From: Bacteroidota bacterium
Lineage (GTDB): Bacteria > Bacteroidota > Ignavibacteria > Ignavibacteriales > Ignavibacteriaceae
Direction: 5' to 3'
Assembly: GCA_021831685.1 (NCBI GenBank)
Contig: JAKBMG010000025.1
Location: 1 to 62,269, forward strand
DNA: 62,269 nt
Shown here: in pieces, positions 20,226 through 27,825 of the stretch
How positions within the stretch are numbered: the stretch's first letter is position 1
Layout: the number at the start of each line of letters is the position of its first letter
The notes under the pieces: model-generated
Told to the model about the DNA's origin: nothing
Databases searched by the model: none
What the model saw: only the letters and a program-made list of their open reading frames with translations
Position numbers and translations under genes: made by a program

Positions 20226-20879
20226 CTATTTAAACCATCTAATTACGCCAGCAACTTTACCTATTATCGAAAATTCTTTGCTATCATTTACTTCTATAGG
20301 CTGGTATGAATTATTCTCCGGTAGTAGTCTAATTTTGTTATTTTTAAGTTCGTACCTTTTAACTGTAGCTTCGTCATCAATCATTGCAACAATAATTTCT
20401 CCATTATTGGCTTGTTTACTCTTCTGAACTATTAAAATATCTTCTTCAAAAATACCGGCATTAATCATGCTATCGCCCTTTACTTTAAGGGCAAAACAAT
20501 CGTCTGATTTTTTTAAGAAGGAAGAGTCAATAACAATGTTTCCTTCAATATTTTCCGTTGCCAGCATTGGCACGCCGGCAGCTACACGTCCTATGATAGG
20601 AATTTCTATAGATACTCTTTCGCTGCGGAATGAAAATTCCTTTCCAGTCTCTTGATTTCCATTTTGATGAAGAAGCGTTATTCCCCGGCTTGCGAATCCT
20701 TCAATTTTCAGGTATCCCTTTTTCACAAGTGCATCTAAATGTCTTTTTACTCCAAAAGTCGATGCAATTTCAAACTTTTTGCCGATTTCTCTCAAAGTCG
20801 GAGGATAACCATTAGATTCGAGAAACTGTTCTATAAAACTTAATATTTCTTCTTGACGATCTGTTAGCTGTTTTTTCAT
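20226..20879 (-). CDS. lexA: LexA repressor
   Basis: 217 aa. It has an N-terminal winged HTH (residues 1-68, with YPPTLREIGKKF), an Ala-Gly cleavage site in GRVAAGVP (A101-G102) and the catalytic dyad S137 (GDSM) and K174 (VKRYE). All autocleavage residues are present, so it should respond to RecA. A 22-bp palindrome lies 15 bp upstream of the start and is the likely autoregulatory operator. Two small genes follow in the same direction. It is the last recognisable host gene before the prophage. Confidence 0.96.
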   Translation of the reverse strand: MKKQLTDRQEEILSFIEQFLESNGYPPTLREIGKKFEIASTFGVKRHLDALVKKGYLKIEGFASRGITLLHQNGNQETGKEFSFRSERVSIEIPIIGRVAAGVPMLATENIEGNIVIDSSFLKKSDDCFALKVKGDSMINAGIFEEDILIVQKSKQANNGEIIVAMIDDEATVKRYELKNNKIRLLPENNSYQPIEVNDSKEFSIIGKVAGVIRWFK

Positions 20880-20893
20880 TATAGTACTCTTTT

Positions 20894-20915
20894 GTTCACT
20901 ACAAACATAGTAAAC
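20894..20915. promoter_or_regulatory. Probable LexA operator
   Basis: Half-sites GTTCACTA and TAGTAAAC, which are inverted repeats matching at 7 of 8 positions, flank a 6-nt centre and lie 15 bp upstream of the lexA start. Position and symmetry fit an autoregulatory SOS box; the sequence differs from the E. coli and B. subtilis boxes. Confidence 0.65.
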
Positions 20916-21123
20916 TTATGGACACTAGTCAATATCTATTTAATGTTATTGTTATAAGGAGTCAGTGTAATTGAGAAATTAATAAATCGCAAGAAATTGC
21001 TGTAACTGATTGATATAAAAAGGAATGCAGAAAAGAGGCAAAAAAAAGAGGTTTGAGAAATTTTACATTAATTACCACTAAATTGCCCATTTTTTCCAAG
21101 TAGTTTGAGAAATGCATATCGCA

Positions 21124-21193
21124 CGTTTAATAATCGTTTAATAGCGTTTAATAGCCCCTTAATAGCGTTAAAACGCAGTTTAGAACGTTTAAT
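21124..21193. repeat. Helically phased CGTTTAAT array
   Basis: Copies of CGTTTAAT or close variants start at 21124, 21135, 21145, 21156, 21166 and 21186, that is at 10-11 bp steps (one of about 20), so all face the same side of the helix. A 17-bp segment of the array (21135-21151) recurs inverted at 44850-44866. It may be a bent or protein-wrapping site near the prophage end. Confidence 0.6.
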
Positions 21194-21230
21194 AATCTTC
21201 CATAAAACACGGTTAAAGCAGCATTCCGGG

Positions 21231-21362
21231 TGTCAAAAATATGTGATAATACTCAAGAAAATCGTAAATCTGTGACAATTTATTGATCATTTTTGTGTGA
21301 CAAAATGTCCGATTCGGTTAATTTGTCACGTGAATATTTTGTTGAATCTTAGTGTGAAATTT
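21231..21362. repeat. Probable prophage left-end transposase binding sites
   Basis: Related motifs beginning TGTGAYAA occur at about 21242 (TGTGATAATAC), 21271 (TGTGACAATTTATTG) and 21296 (TGTGACAAAATG), with an inverted TTGTCAC at about 21322 and TGTGAAATTTTATG at about 21352. Spaced TGTGACAA-type repeats are what MuA/TnsB-class transposases bind at element ends, and Mu-class elements begin with TG. The exact terminus and the 5-bp target duplication cannot be fixed without the right end. Confidence 0.5.
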
Positions 21363-21446
21363 TATGTCTAGAGGGTTGGGAAAATGCGGGAATATTATCT
21401 ATAAAATTAGATAAGAAATAACTTCAATATTATAAATAAGGAGTCA

Positions 21447-21638
21447 TTAGAAGATGTCTCCACCCAGACTTCGTATCATAATAAAAAGCAACGAGAAAAT
21501 ACCCATCAAACCCGCGAATACCATTCCGGTCATACTATTCATAAAAAAACTAACCAACATTGCCATTATGCTAAGAATTAGAAAAAGGAATTCTAAAACA
21601 TCTAGGATAGTATAAGGAGATTCATTTTTTTCTTTCAT
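21447..21638 (-). CDS. Small membrane protein, last gene of the early operon
   Basis: 63 aa with two closely spaced hydrophobic segments (about residues 12-31 and 33-56), so probably an inner-membrane hairpin. No family was recognised. It is the end-proximal gene of the leftward early operon, next to the prophage terminus, a place where phages often carry accessory genes. Confidence 0.55.
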   Translation of the reverse strand: MKEKNESPYTILDVLEFLFLILSIMAMLVSFFMNSMTGMVFAGLMGIFSLLFIMIRSLGGDIF

Positions 21639-21668
21639 AAAGCACCATTTAATTTTAGTTATTAAAAT

Positions 21669-21974
21669 TTACGGAATTTTTCCGATTGCTTCCAGGGGTA
21701 TCCATGCCCCACCTTTCAAGGGAATGAGTTCTTCGGGAAGATTGGTGTAGATTCTTTTGTACTTCCCTAAGTTGTAATATTTCTGGTAATGTTCCCCTGA
21801 GCAAAATGACTCTTTCTGTGAGGATTCTGGAGCGAATTTCTCACCGCAGAATTTGCATATATATTCTTTCGTCGGTCTAAGGGAATGATGTTGGTTCTTA
21901 TTTTCGTGCATATATGCGAAAGCGAGGAGAAACGGTGTCAGAGACGATTTTTTAGGCATGTATTTATCCAGCAT
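21669..21974 (-). CDS. Small zinc-finger-like protein
   Basis: 101 aa. CKFCGEKF (about residues 40-47) followed by FCSGEHYQKYY (about 57-67) gives a CxxC...CxxxH pattern that could bind one zinc. Its start overlaps the upstream gene's stop by 11 bp. Function unknown. Confidence 0.6.
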   Translation of the reverse strand: MLDKYMPKKSSLTPFLLAFAYMHENKNQHHSLRPTKEYICKFCGEKFAPESSQKESFCSGEHYQKYYNLGKYKRIYTNLPEELIPLKGGAWIPLEAIGKIP

Positions 21975-22371
21975 AATCTTTCAAATAAGGCATTGCATCA
22001 TCAATCGTTAGAAATATATTTTTGGGTATTTCACTTTTCTCCCGGTCTAAATACCTAAGTGCATCTTCCATCGCGCGCATTGTAAAATAAGATGTCATTA
22101 TATAAATACGGGATGGATGTTCCCGAGCATCATCAATAAAATGCTCGCAAAAATGGTCGAGAAGGGAATTGCCTATGCTCATGCCACCCCAATCAAAAAA
22201 TAGAACATCAAAATTAATTTGGGAAGGAGGTAACGTGGTAATTTCTATTTCAGGAATTTTAAACTTAGGGCATGATGATTCTCTCTGTAAATCAGATAAT
22301 TCTCTTTTTATATCCTCTAACTCTACGTCGGCATCTCCCATCAGATCACAAAAATAAAGCCATTTTTTCAT
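21964..22371 (-). CDS. Hypothetical early phage protein
   Basis: 135 aa, not recognised. It begins KKWLYFCDLMGDADVELEDIK and has hydrophobic strands (NFDVLFFDWGGMS, RIYIMTSYFTM, NIFLTIDDAM) alternating with helices, an alpha/beta pattern. It overlaps the preceding 61-aa gene by 4 bp and the following gene by 11 bp, so it is translationally coupled within the early operon. Confidence 0.6.
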   Translation of the reverse strand: MKKWLYFCDLMGDADVELEDIKRELSDLQRESSCPKFKIPEIEITTLPPSQINFDVLFFDWGGMSIGNSLLDHFCEHFIDDAREHPSRIYIMTSYFTMRAMEDALRYLDREKSEIPKNIFLTIDDAMPYLKDYAG

Positions 22372-22553
22372 TTTCTTTTTGCCTTCGATAACTTTTGTTT
22401 GAAGTATTTTTCTATTTTCTCTGCGGCTTGGTCGATGTTGGTTATAACGATGTCGCCATGATATGCTGTTTTGTCCCAGTCGAGGGTTGAGGAGAGTATC
22501 TCCTCAACCCTCTTCCGGATTGATAACTTTTTCTTTTGCGCAGGAACGGGCAT
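22368..22553 (-). CDS. Hypothetical small early protein containing a perfect DNA hairpin
   Basis: 61 aa, basic, not recognised. Its ATG shares a base with the stop of the ParB-like gene (TAATG). The coding sequence contains a perfect 14-bp inverted repeat with a 3-nt loop at 22482-22512, which encodes RVEEILSSTL and is unusual for a gene body. Confidence 0.55.
   Translation of the reverse strand: MPVPAQKKKLSIRKRVEEILSSTLDWDKTAYHGDIVITNIDQAAEKIEKYFKQKLSKAKRK
22482..22512. repeat. Perfect 14-bp inverted repeat inside a coding region
   Basis: GAGGGTTGAGGAGA and TCTCCTCAACCCTC flank GTA. There is no T-run, so it is not a standard terminator. It may be an mRNA processing or stability hairpin, or a protein-binding site. 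Confidence 0.7.
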
Positions 22554-23257
22554 TATAAGAATCTCACATGTTCGACTGCGTTACTATTATATATCTCTTC
22601 GAGAACGCGGATATAGGCGTCTGCTTCGTGGCATTTTACCAGAAGTTTCCTATTTGCCTGGATTTTCTGTCCCATCCGCATTTTGTTATAGCCTTTCACT
22701 TTGATTACATGTCTTAAGGCTCTAAGGAATGGACGGGAGTTCCAGAAGTGAAATGCAAACTCAATTCCGATTGCCCGGGCGTGCGATAGAAGTTCATTCA
22801 TTTCAGCGTAATCAGAGAAAATAAAATTGCCGGTTTTTATATCACTTGTGACATTCCTTTTATCTGAGAGATTCGATATTCCGGTTACCCCAATATCGTA
22901 TTTCTTGGCTAACTTTTGGAGTGTGATGTAATCTGGTTTATTCTCTTTTACGTAATAATTAACGTAATCAGATAACTGCCAATGACTTTGAAAATTATTG
23001 CTATCAGCGACATGCTCGATGTCGTATTCCTGGTCGCTAACTACAAAGGATATTGTTACCTTCGCTCTCTTGGCGGCTTCGAACCGGTGTTGACCGTCGA
23101 GTATTTCCATCTTTGAATTAACGACAATCGGGAATAAAGGCAGGAGATTCTTTTTCTTCATTGCTTCCGCTAGCTTCTCTATCTTATTGTAGTTTAACCG
23201 GCGATTCTTTTCGTGCAAAGAAAATTTTCCGTGATCAGTTGTTTTTTGAATGTTCAT
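22553..23257 (-). CDS. ParB/Srx-like domain protein
   Basis: 234 aa from the ATG at 23257, which has a GAGGAC ribosome-binding site; the longer frame would overlap the Mor-like gene. FPIVVNSKMEILDGQHRFEAAKRAKV (about residues 42-67) is the ParB N-terminal/sulfiredoxin-like nucleotide-binding motif with the GxHR-like loop (GQHR), followed by a helical domain. Such proteins in phages act in DNA partition, nicking or regulation; which one applies here is not known. It is the gene after mor in the early operon. Confidence 0.8.
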   Translation of the reverse strand: MNIQKTTDHGKFSLHEKNRRLNYNKIEKLAEAMKKKNLLPLFPIVVNSKMEILDGQHRFEAAKRAKVTISFVVSDQEYDIEHVADSNNFQSHWQLSDYVNYYVKENKPDYITLQKLAKKYDIGVTGISNLSDKRNVTSDIKTGNFIFSDYAEMNELLSHARAIGIEFAFHFWNSRPFLRALRHVIKVKGYNKMRMGQKIQANRKLLVKCHEADAYIRVLEEIYNSNAVEHVRFL

Positions 23258-23258
23258 A

Positions 23259-23561
23259 CTATTTGTCCTCATTAAATAAGTTATAATTTGTGACGCCACT
23301 TTCGTGGCGCCAGTTGTAGATTGTTTTCGTGCTTACTTCCAGGATACGTGCAGCTTCGTTATAGTCGATGTGTCTATTCTTAATAGCCCATGCTCTTTTA
23401 AGCGCGGTAATTGAGGATGAACTGAAATAAACCCCTGTCTTCCCGAAACTCTCAAATAATTTGAGGTAATTATCCATTCCGATCAGCTCGATTATAAGCT
23501 GGTTATCTTCACTGAAGCAGTCAATATAATTGGGTATCGTTTTAATCCAATCATACTTCAT
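23259..23561 (-). CDS. mor: Mor-like transcriptional activator
   Basis: 100 aa, slightly shorter than Mu Mor. It has an N-terminal dimerisation-like part, a beta strand (TGVYFSSSS, about residues 42-50) and a C-terminal HTH in YNEAARILEVSTKTIYNW (about 68-85). This matches the Mor/C family, which turns on middle or late phage transcription. Its position after gemA at the end of the Mu-type early genes supports the call. Confidence 0.75.
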   Translation of the reverse strand: MKYDWIKTIPNYIDCFSEDNQLIIELIGMDNYLKLFESFGKTGVYFSSSSITALKRAWAIKNRHIDYNEAARILEVSTKTIYNWRHESGVTNYNLFNEDK

Positions 23562-24018
23562 TTTTCGCTCCGGGTTTAAGAGATGTGATAGCCCTAATTA
23601 TTTTGGATACGTCTTTCTTAAGTAGAAAAGATATATGGTCTATGCCGGCGATGCGCTTAATGAAGTGATTCATTGCTTCGTCGGTCTTTCCTTTTACGTT
23701 AGGATTGCTATACCATTTATAATCGATTAATTCCATCTGAGCGACGGATGCGAACTTAGAATCACGCCCGGCGTACTGCGCATATTTTGAATCTTTGTAC
23801 TTGCGTTTTTCTTTAAAGCCAAACTTATTTTTGAAAATATCGAGTAACGCATCTGCTTGTTTGGAAGTAAACTCAGAGCAGGAAGAGCAAGGTACTCCAT
23901 CTTTATTATTAAATCCGGAGAGGATTGCCCGGTAGTCTCCATCGCTTAAGCCTGCTGCGCTTTTTGCAATGTGGATTTTTGCTTTCTGATCATTCGATAT
24001 ATTAAAGTTTGGTCTCAT
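23551..24018 (-). CDS. gemA: GemA-like regulatory protein (DUF1018, gp16 family)
   Basis: 155 aa. The N-terminal QKAKIHIAKSAAGLSDGDYRAIL pattern and the C-terminal ...SVAQMELIDYKWYS... pattern are typical of the GemA/gp16 family of Mu-like phages, linked to control of host gyrase and early regulation. It overlaps the mor start by 11 bp and follows a membrane-protein gene. Confidence 0.88.
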   Translation of the reverse strand: MRPNFNISNDQKAKIHIAKSAAGLSDGDYRAILSGFNNKDGVPCSSCSEFTSKQADALLDIFKNKFGFKEKRKYKDSKYAQYAGRDSKFASVAQMELIDYKWYSNPNVKGKTDEAMNHFIKRIAGIDHISFLLKKDVSKIIRAITSLKPGAKNEV

Positions 24019-24021
24019 ATC

Positions 24022-24297
24022 CTATTCTTTTCTACTCAGAGCTTTTTTATGCTTTTCGATCTCCTCTCTTAACCTCTCTGTTTCATCCAAATTGGCCTTT
24101 ATTGATACGTTAATTGCTGCAAGGAAAAGTGTCCCTATTACAAGGAAAATGCCCGCTCCAAGAGTGATCCATATTGGCGAAAATACCCACCACCAGCTCC
24201 AGTCAATTTTACCCAATAATTTTAAGGTGATAAAAGCTATTATAAGTAACCCGCTAAACCCTATCCCATTATTCTGCGTTGAACTTGTCTTTGACAT
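24022..24297 (-). CDS. Small inner-membrane protein
   Basis: 91 aa with two transmembrane segments (about residues 13-29 and 42-64) around a tryptophan-rich turn (DWSWWWVFSPIW), then a charged helix. This pattern recurs in a family of small phage membrane proteins ('transmembrane Fragile-X-F-like'). The role is unknown. It lies between gam and gemA. Confidence 0.65.
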   Translation of the reverse strand: MSKTSSTQNNGIGFSGLLIIAFITLKLLGKIDWSWWWVFSPIWITLGAGIFLVIGTLFLAAINVSIKANLDETERLREEIEKHKKALSRKE

Positions 24298-24302
24298 TTT
24301 TA

Positions 24303-24815
24303 TTACCCTACTTTTGTTTCGTTAAGTTTTTCCCATTTAACATCTATAGAGAAGGACTCGTCCTGATCTATCTTTAGACCGACTCCGGCAAGCTGTCCAT
24401 CGGTTATTTTTTTTTGGGAATAATCGGCGAGTATGGTCTCTTTGTCTATCTCTTCTTTGACCCTTAAATATGACTTGGGGAAAATTCTTTTTACTAATTC
24501 AAGAGCGGTTTTAAGATTGTACTTCCGGTTTAGCAAAGCCACTTTCGGCGGGTTAGTCCTAAAGCCAACGGATCCGATTGTAAAATCGATAGTACGCTGC
24601 TTTTCAAACTCATATTTATTTTTGATGCAATAAGCTTCGATGTCGCTTCGGAGCAAGTCCGCCTCGGCTCTAAGGGTGTGGGTTTGTTCGTCAAAGTTTT
24701 CTTTGATGCCCTGAATTTTAAGATTCATGATGGCTTCTTTCTTGGCTATCTCTGCTTCACGTTTAGCGACTTCATATAAGCCGTTTTCGATGTCTGAGAT
24801 TGATGAGAATTTCAT
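24303..24815 (-). CDS. gam: Mu Gam-like DNA-end protection protein
   Basis: 170 aa. It has a long N-terminal coiled coil (about 10-75), then GSVGFRTNPPKVALLN (about residues 87-102), the signature of the Gam/Ku-like family that binds double-strand ends and blocks host exonucleases. Position and size match Mu Gam. A ribosome-binding site (AAGGAAC) precedes the ATG. Confidence 0.9.
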   Translation of the reverse strand: MKFSSISDIENGLYEVAKREAEIAKKEAIMNLKIQGIKENFDEQTHTLRAEADLLRSDIEAYCIKNKYEFEKQRTIDFTIGSVGFRTNPPKVALLNRKYNLKTALELVKRIFPKSYLRVKEEIDKETILADYSQKKITDGQLAGVGLKIDQDESFSIDVKWEKLNETKVG

Positions 24816-24842
24816 TTTAGTTCCTTTCTTATATTTTAGGTT

Positions 24843-25127
24843 TTAATCAGTTAAACTTTTCTTAGCTGCAATACGCGAGTACATCTCATTATTCATTACG
24901 CGGATTACATCACCCGAGCCTGGCGTGTATTCTACGTTCCTTTTCGTTTGCCTGCTTATTTCTTTGCTGCCGTCGCCGAAATTCATTCGGGCACAAAAAT
25001 TAAAAGCATATTCTGTACTCACGTGTTTGTCTATAAGCTTATCTTTCCTGTCTTCCGGTTTTTGAGAATAATAATATTCCCCTGCTTCAGATTGGTATAT
25101 ATTGGGAAGCCGGTCTTTTGTTTTCAT
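24843..25127 (-). CDS. Hypothetical early phage protein
   Basis: 94 aa, basic and not recognised; it includes NIYQSEAGEYYYSQKPEDRKDKL near the N-terminus. Its ATG overlaps the previous gene's stop (ATGA), so it is coupled to the coiled-coil gene upstream. Confidence 0.55.
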   Translation of the reverse strand: MKTKDRLPNIYQSEAGEYYYSQKPEDRKDKLIDKHVSTEYAFNFCARMNFGDGSKEISRQTKRNVEYTPGSGDVIRVMNNEMYSRIAAKKSLTD

Positions 25128-25396
25128 GAATTATCTCCCTGGTTAAACAGCGGAAACATTCCATCCGGGAAGGAACCGGTTGCTTGCTCGAAGAAAGATT
25201 TTTTAATCTCAAACGTTCTTAGTTTTAGGTGACGGAGTTTCTTGAGATCCTTCTCGATGTGTTTAAGCTCGTTATATCTTATAACGGTATCCTTCAGCTC
25301 TTCGGTTGATGATTTGACGGATTTAATGCGGGCGTCAAGCTCATCCAGCTCTTCTTTCTCTTTTAAAAGTAATGTCTCAAATTTTTGTGAGTCCAT
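25124..25396 (-). CDS. Hypothetical coiled-coil protein
   Basis: 90 aa. Residues 5-70 are almost entirely heptad-like and charged (KEKEELDELDARIKSV...), consistent with a coiled coil. No further family was recognised. It is part of the early operon. Confidence 0.55.
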   Translation of the reverse strand: MDSQKFETLLLKEKEELDELDARIKSVKSSTEELKDTVIRYNELKHIEKDLKKLRHLKLRTFEIKKSFFEQATGSFPDGMFPLFNQGDNS

Positions 25397-25405
25397 TGTA
25401 TCTCC

Positions 25406-25711
25406 TTAACTAAATAATGATAATTGTTTTCCGTCCGGATTTATCTTCCAGAGTGAAATCTTTCTATTGCTAATGCTTGATACGGAATCACCGGCAAATT
25501 CGACTAATCCCAATTCACGAAGTTCTAAGGTACGCGGTGTTACCTGGTGAGGATATACTCCCAAATGTTCTGCAATGCGTTCGTTCGAAATGGGCTGCCA
25601 TTTCGCGATTATATCGTAAACAGCTTTTTGTCTTTCTCCAAGTGTGTCAAGAATGCTTTGCAGAGCCTCGTCTCTTATCTGCTCACTATAATATCCTTCT
25701 CGCACTTCCAT
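25406..25711 (-). CDS. Winged-helix DNA-binding protein
   Basis: 101 aa. The segment ERQKAVYDIIAKWQPISNERIAEHLGVYPHQVTPRTLELRELGLVEF (about residues 26-72) is a MarR-like winged helix. It is probably an early-phase regulator; the target is unknown. Confidence 0.65.
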   Translation of the reverse strand: MEVREGYYSEQIRDEALQSILDTLGERQKAVYDIIAKWQPISNERIAEHLGVYPHQVTPRTLELRELGLVEFAGDSVSSISNRKISLWKINPDGKQLSLFS

Positions 25712-25721
25712 ATTCTACTCC

Positions 25722-25982
25722 CTAAAATATTTTATTGCCGGACTCGACGTCCATTTTAATAAAATTGCTGTCTGCTGTCATCTTATAATATTCATGATTG
25801 TAAGCCGCACGGACACGGAAATATTTTTCGCGAAGAACCGAATATTGTTTGCTTCTTAGGTCCTGGCAAGAAGTAAGTTCTTCAAAAATTACAATCGATA
25901 ATTTGCCAAGCGCTGAGGTGATGTTATCAGCATCTGGAAATTTTTGCTTTGCTTCGACAATCAATTCTTCATGCTTGCTCAT
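25722..25982 (-). CDS. Hypothetical helical early protein
   Basis: 86 aa, mainly helical, not recognised. It overlaps the start of the upstream gene's tail by 14 bp and precedes the winged-helix gene. Confidence 0.55.
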   Translation of the reverse strand: MSKHEELIVEAKQKFPDADNITSALGKLSIVIFEELTSCQDLRSKQYSVLREKYFRVRAAYNHEYYKMTADSNFIKMDVESGNKIF

Positions 25983-26163
25983 TGCTTCCTCCTTGGTTTA
26001 AGCTGCTATAAATTTCCTCCTTCATTTCCGGCCAGTTCCACCAGTAGTTATTACTTATGATTTTTGCAAGAAGAAGGAGCACTAATTCTTTGCCGAATTG
26101 TTCCTGCATCTCTTTAAGATCGTTGGTTATTGATTCCTCAGACACGTAGATGATCTTATTCAT
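25969..26163 (-). CDS. Hypothetical small early protein
   Basis: 64 aa from the ATG at 26163, which has GGAAGG about 10 nt upstream; an ATG at 26169 is also possible. It is rich in hydrophobic and tryptophan residues (FGKELVLLLLAKIISNNYWWNW). No family was recognised. Confidence 0.5.
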   Translation of the reverse strand: MNKIIYVSEESITNDLKEMQEQFGKELVLLLLAKIISNNYWWNWPEMKEEIYSSLNQGGSNEQA

Positions 26164-26434
26164 TCCCATGCATCCTTCCGCGCCTTTTTGCTTTTTCATC
26201 GCGCGGGTAAAGCGTAATAAGTCTTTTCTTCTTTATTATTAGATAGCAATTGTGGACTTCGGAAAACATCAGTATGCCTTTATCGTCGTCAGACAGGTAA
26301 CGAGCCTCGCTTAATATGGACTTAACAGCCATTTTAGCGCGATTCATACGCTCGTTATAATCCTCTATAGTGTTTAACTGAGGGTTAAAACGCTCGATAA
26401 ATCTTAGGCAAATATGTTCTGTTATCTCAATCAT
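26156..26434 (-). CDS. Hypothetical early protein
   Basis: 92 aa. It begins IEITEHICLRFIERFNP and has a strand-rich C-terminal half (KGILMFSEVHNCYLIIKKKRLITLYP), reminiscent of small toxin- or RNase-like folds but not assignable. Its ATG overlaps the MuB-like stop (ATGA). Confidence 0.55.
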   Translation of the reverse strand: MIEITEHICLRFIERFNPQLNTIEDYNERMNRAKMAVKSILSEARYLSDDDKGILMFSEVHNCYLIIKKKRLITLYPRDEKAKRRGRMHGNE

Positions 26435-27387
26435 GTTAGTAATGATCCCGCTGCTTCATCGATCAAATCGTCTGATAGCGCTTCGCCGGTATCAATGACG
26501 GTTCTTTTCGTCAAAGTGATTAGGTGCTGAAGCAACCTGCCGTTATGTTTTGAGAGCTGAAGGAATGTGTTTGCAAATTTCATAGCATCCGGGAAATTAA
26601 CTTGCAAGATTGCTTTAACGTCACCGATCTGGAGAAGATTTATTTCTTTCCAAATTCCTACCCGGCTGAATAATTGTTGAAGTTCTTTGCGTGGTCCTCT
26701 GAGTCTATCTAATAGTTTCGGAGTACCTGATAAGAGCAATCCGATGCCTGTGAAGTCCTGAATTCTTCTTACTACTTCTATACATTGTACCGTGAGATTT
26801 TCGCCTTCGTCAAGGATTAAAATCCTTTTTGTTCCGGAGAGTTGCTTTACTATCTCTTTAAAGAGGACGTAATTTGAAATCGGTCTTGGCGTGTCTGAAT
26901 GTTTAGAATACGCGAAGACCGGGATCTTCAGCTCTAAGCAAATGTCTTGTATTAAACTTCGCTGGCTGACAAGCGGAGTTACCTGTATTAATATTGTAGT
27001 GCGATTCCTCTGTTTGTATTCCTGCACCGCAATTGTTTTACCGCATCCCGGAACGCCGGCTACTACTCCGATTGTGTTTTCTGTAAGCGCGTAATTCGTA
27101 ACTTTGAATATATCCTGCGCTGCAGTGGTAAGCGCAAACTTCAAGACTCCCTTGCTTACCGATTCGTTAAGTGAAGACTGCTCGTTGTTAAGGTAGCCTT
27201 CTATTCTTTCGGCAAGCTCTGCATTATTGCCGTTGTATTTGTTATTCCGGAACAGACTTATTGTCCCGGCGGACAGACCGATATTATTTGCAATCGATCT
27301 GTTGGATACTGCCGGATTCTCTAAGCAAAATTGATTTAATCTTTTGCGAATTTCGAGAACCCTTTCATCACTGAGTGTGTCTTGCAT
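26431..27387 (-). CDS. MuB-like AAA+ ATPase, transposition target selector
   Basis: 318 aa. An N-terminal HTH (SNRSIANNIGLSAGTISLF, about residues 23-41) is followed by an AAA+ domain with Walker A GVPGCGKT (about 112-119) and Walker B ILILDEGE (about 193-200). This is the MuB/TnsC-class plan: ATP-dependent DNA binding, target immunity and activation of the transposase. It lies 12 bp downstream of a degenerate relative and is in the transposase operon. Confidence 0.9.
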   Translation of the reverse strand: MQDTLSDERVLEIRKRLNQFCLENPAVSNRSIANNIGLSAGTISLFRNNKYNGNNAELAERIEGYLNNEQSSLNESVSKGVLKFALTTAAQDIFKVTNYALTENTIGVVAGVPGCGKTIAVQEYKQRNRTTILIQVTPLVSQRSLIQDICLELKIPVFAYSKHSDTPRPISNYVLFKEIVKQLSGTKRILILDEGENLTVQCIEVVRRIQDFTGIGLLLSGTPKLLDRLRGPRKELQQLFSRVGIWKEINLLQIGDVKAILQVNFPDAMKFANTFLQLSKHNGRLLQHLITLTKRTVIDTGEALSDDLIDEAAGSLLT

Positions 27388-27398
27388 ACTGTGCTCCT

Positions 27399-27824
27399 TT
27401 ATAAGGTTTTGTAATTTTGTTCAATTGTGAAAACTCTTTGATATGCCGCGAACTTGCGGAAGTCCTTCATTGCGGTTTCATTATTCATAATAATTAAAAG
27501 CGGAATTTTGTATTTGTATGATTCGTCAAGAATCCGGTTGTAACTATTCTTGATCATATCCGCCCCGGTTATCATTATTATTTTGTCATCAATTAAGGCG
27601 GGAATCATACTGAACTGTATATGCTTAATTTTAAGCTTGCTTGAAAGCCTGTGTAAAAGCATCGAATGCGTATATGCATCGCGTCCCTTTATAGGCAATA
27701 CTTTGTGCTCGTCTAAGAGCCGGTTCTGCAATAGCGCTTCGTCAATCTTTGGTACATTGTAAATGATGCCAACTGCTTTTCTCTTTATCACTCTATCAAC
27801 TATCCCAAAAATTTTCTTTGTCAT
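27399..27824 (-). CDS. Degenerate MuB-like (AAA+) protein without nucleotide-binding motifs
   Basis: 141 aa from the ATG at 27824, one base after the transposase stop codon. By eye it aligns with the core of the MuB-like neighbour: GIIYNVPKID replaces the Walker A strand-loop, a helix HSMLLHRLSSKLKI matches QRSLIQDICLELKI, and KIIMITGADMI and LLIIMNN replace the Walker B and sensor 1 strands. The lysine and acidic catalytic residues are missing. It is probably a non-hydrolysing partner of MuB or a specificity factor. The homology is inferred, not computed. Confidence 0.6.
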   Translation of the reverse strand: MTKKIFGIVDRVIKRKAVGIIYNVPKIDEALLQNRLLDEHKVLPIKGRDAYTHSMLLHRLSSKLKIKHIQFSMIPALIDDKIIMITGADMIKNSYNRILDESYKYKIPLLIIMNNETAMKDFRKFAAYQRVFTIEQNYKTL

Positions 27825-27825
27825 T

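Noticed and set aside
20226-20879. lexA as a phage S24 repressor
   Set aside because: It has the canonical LexA winged HTH, lies outside the probable left end and has its own SOS-type operator; the phage repressor is at 32.1 kb.
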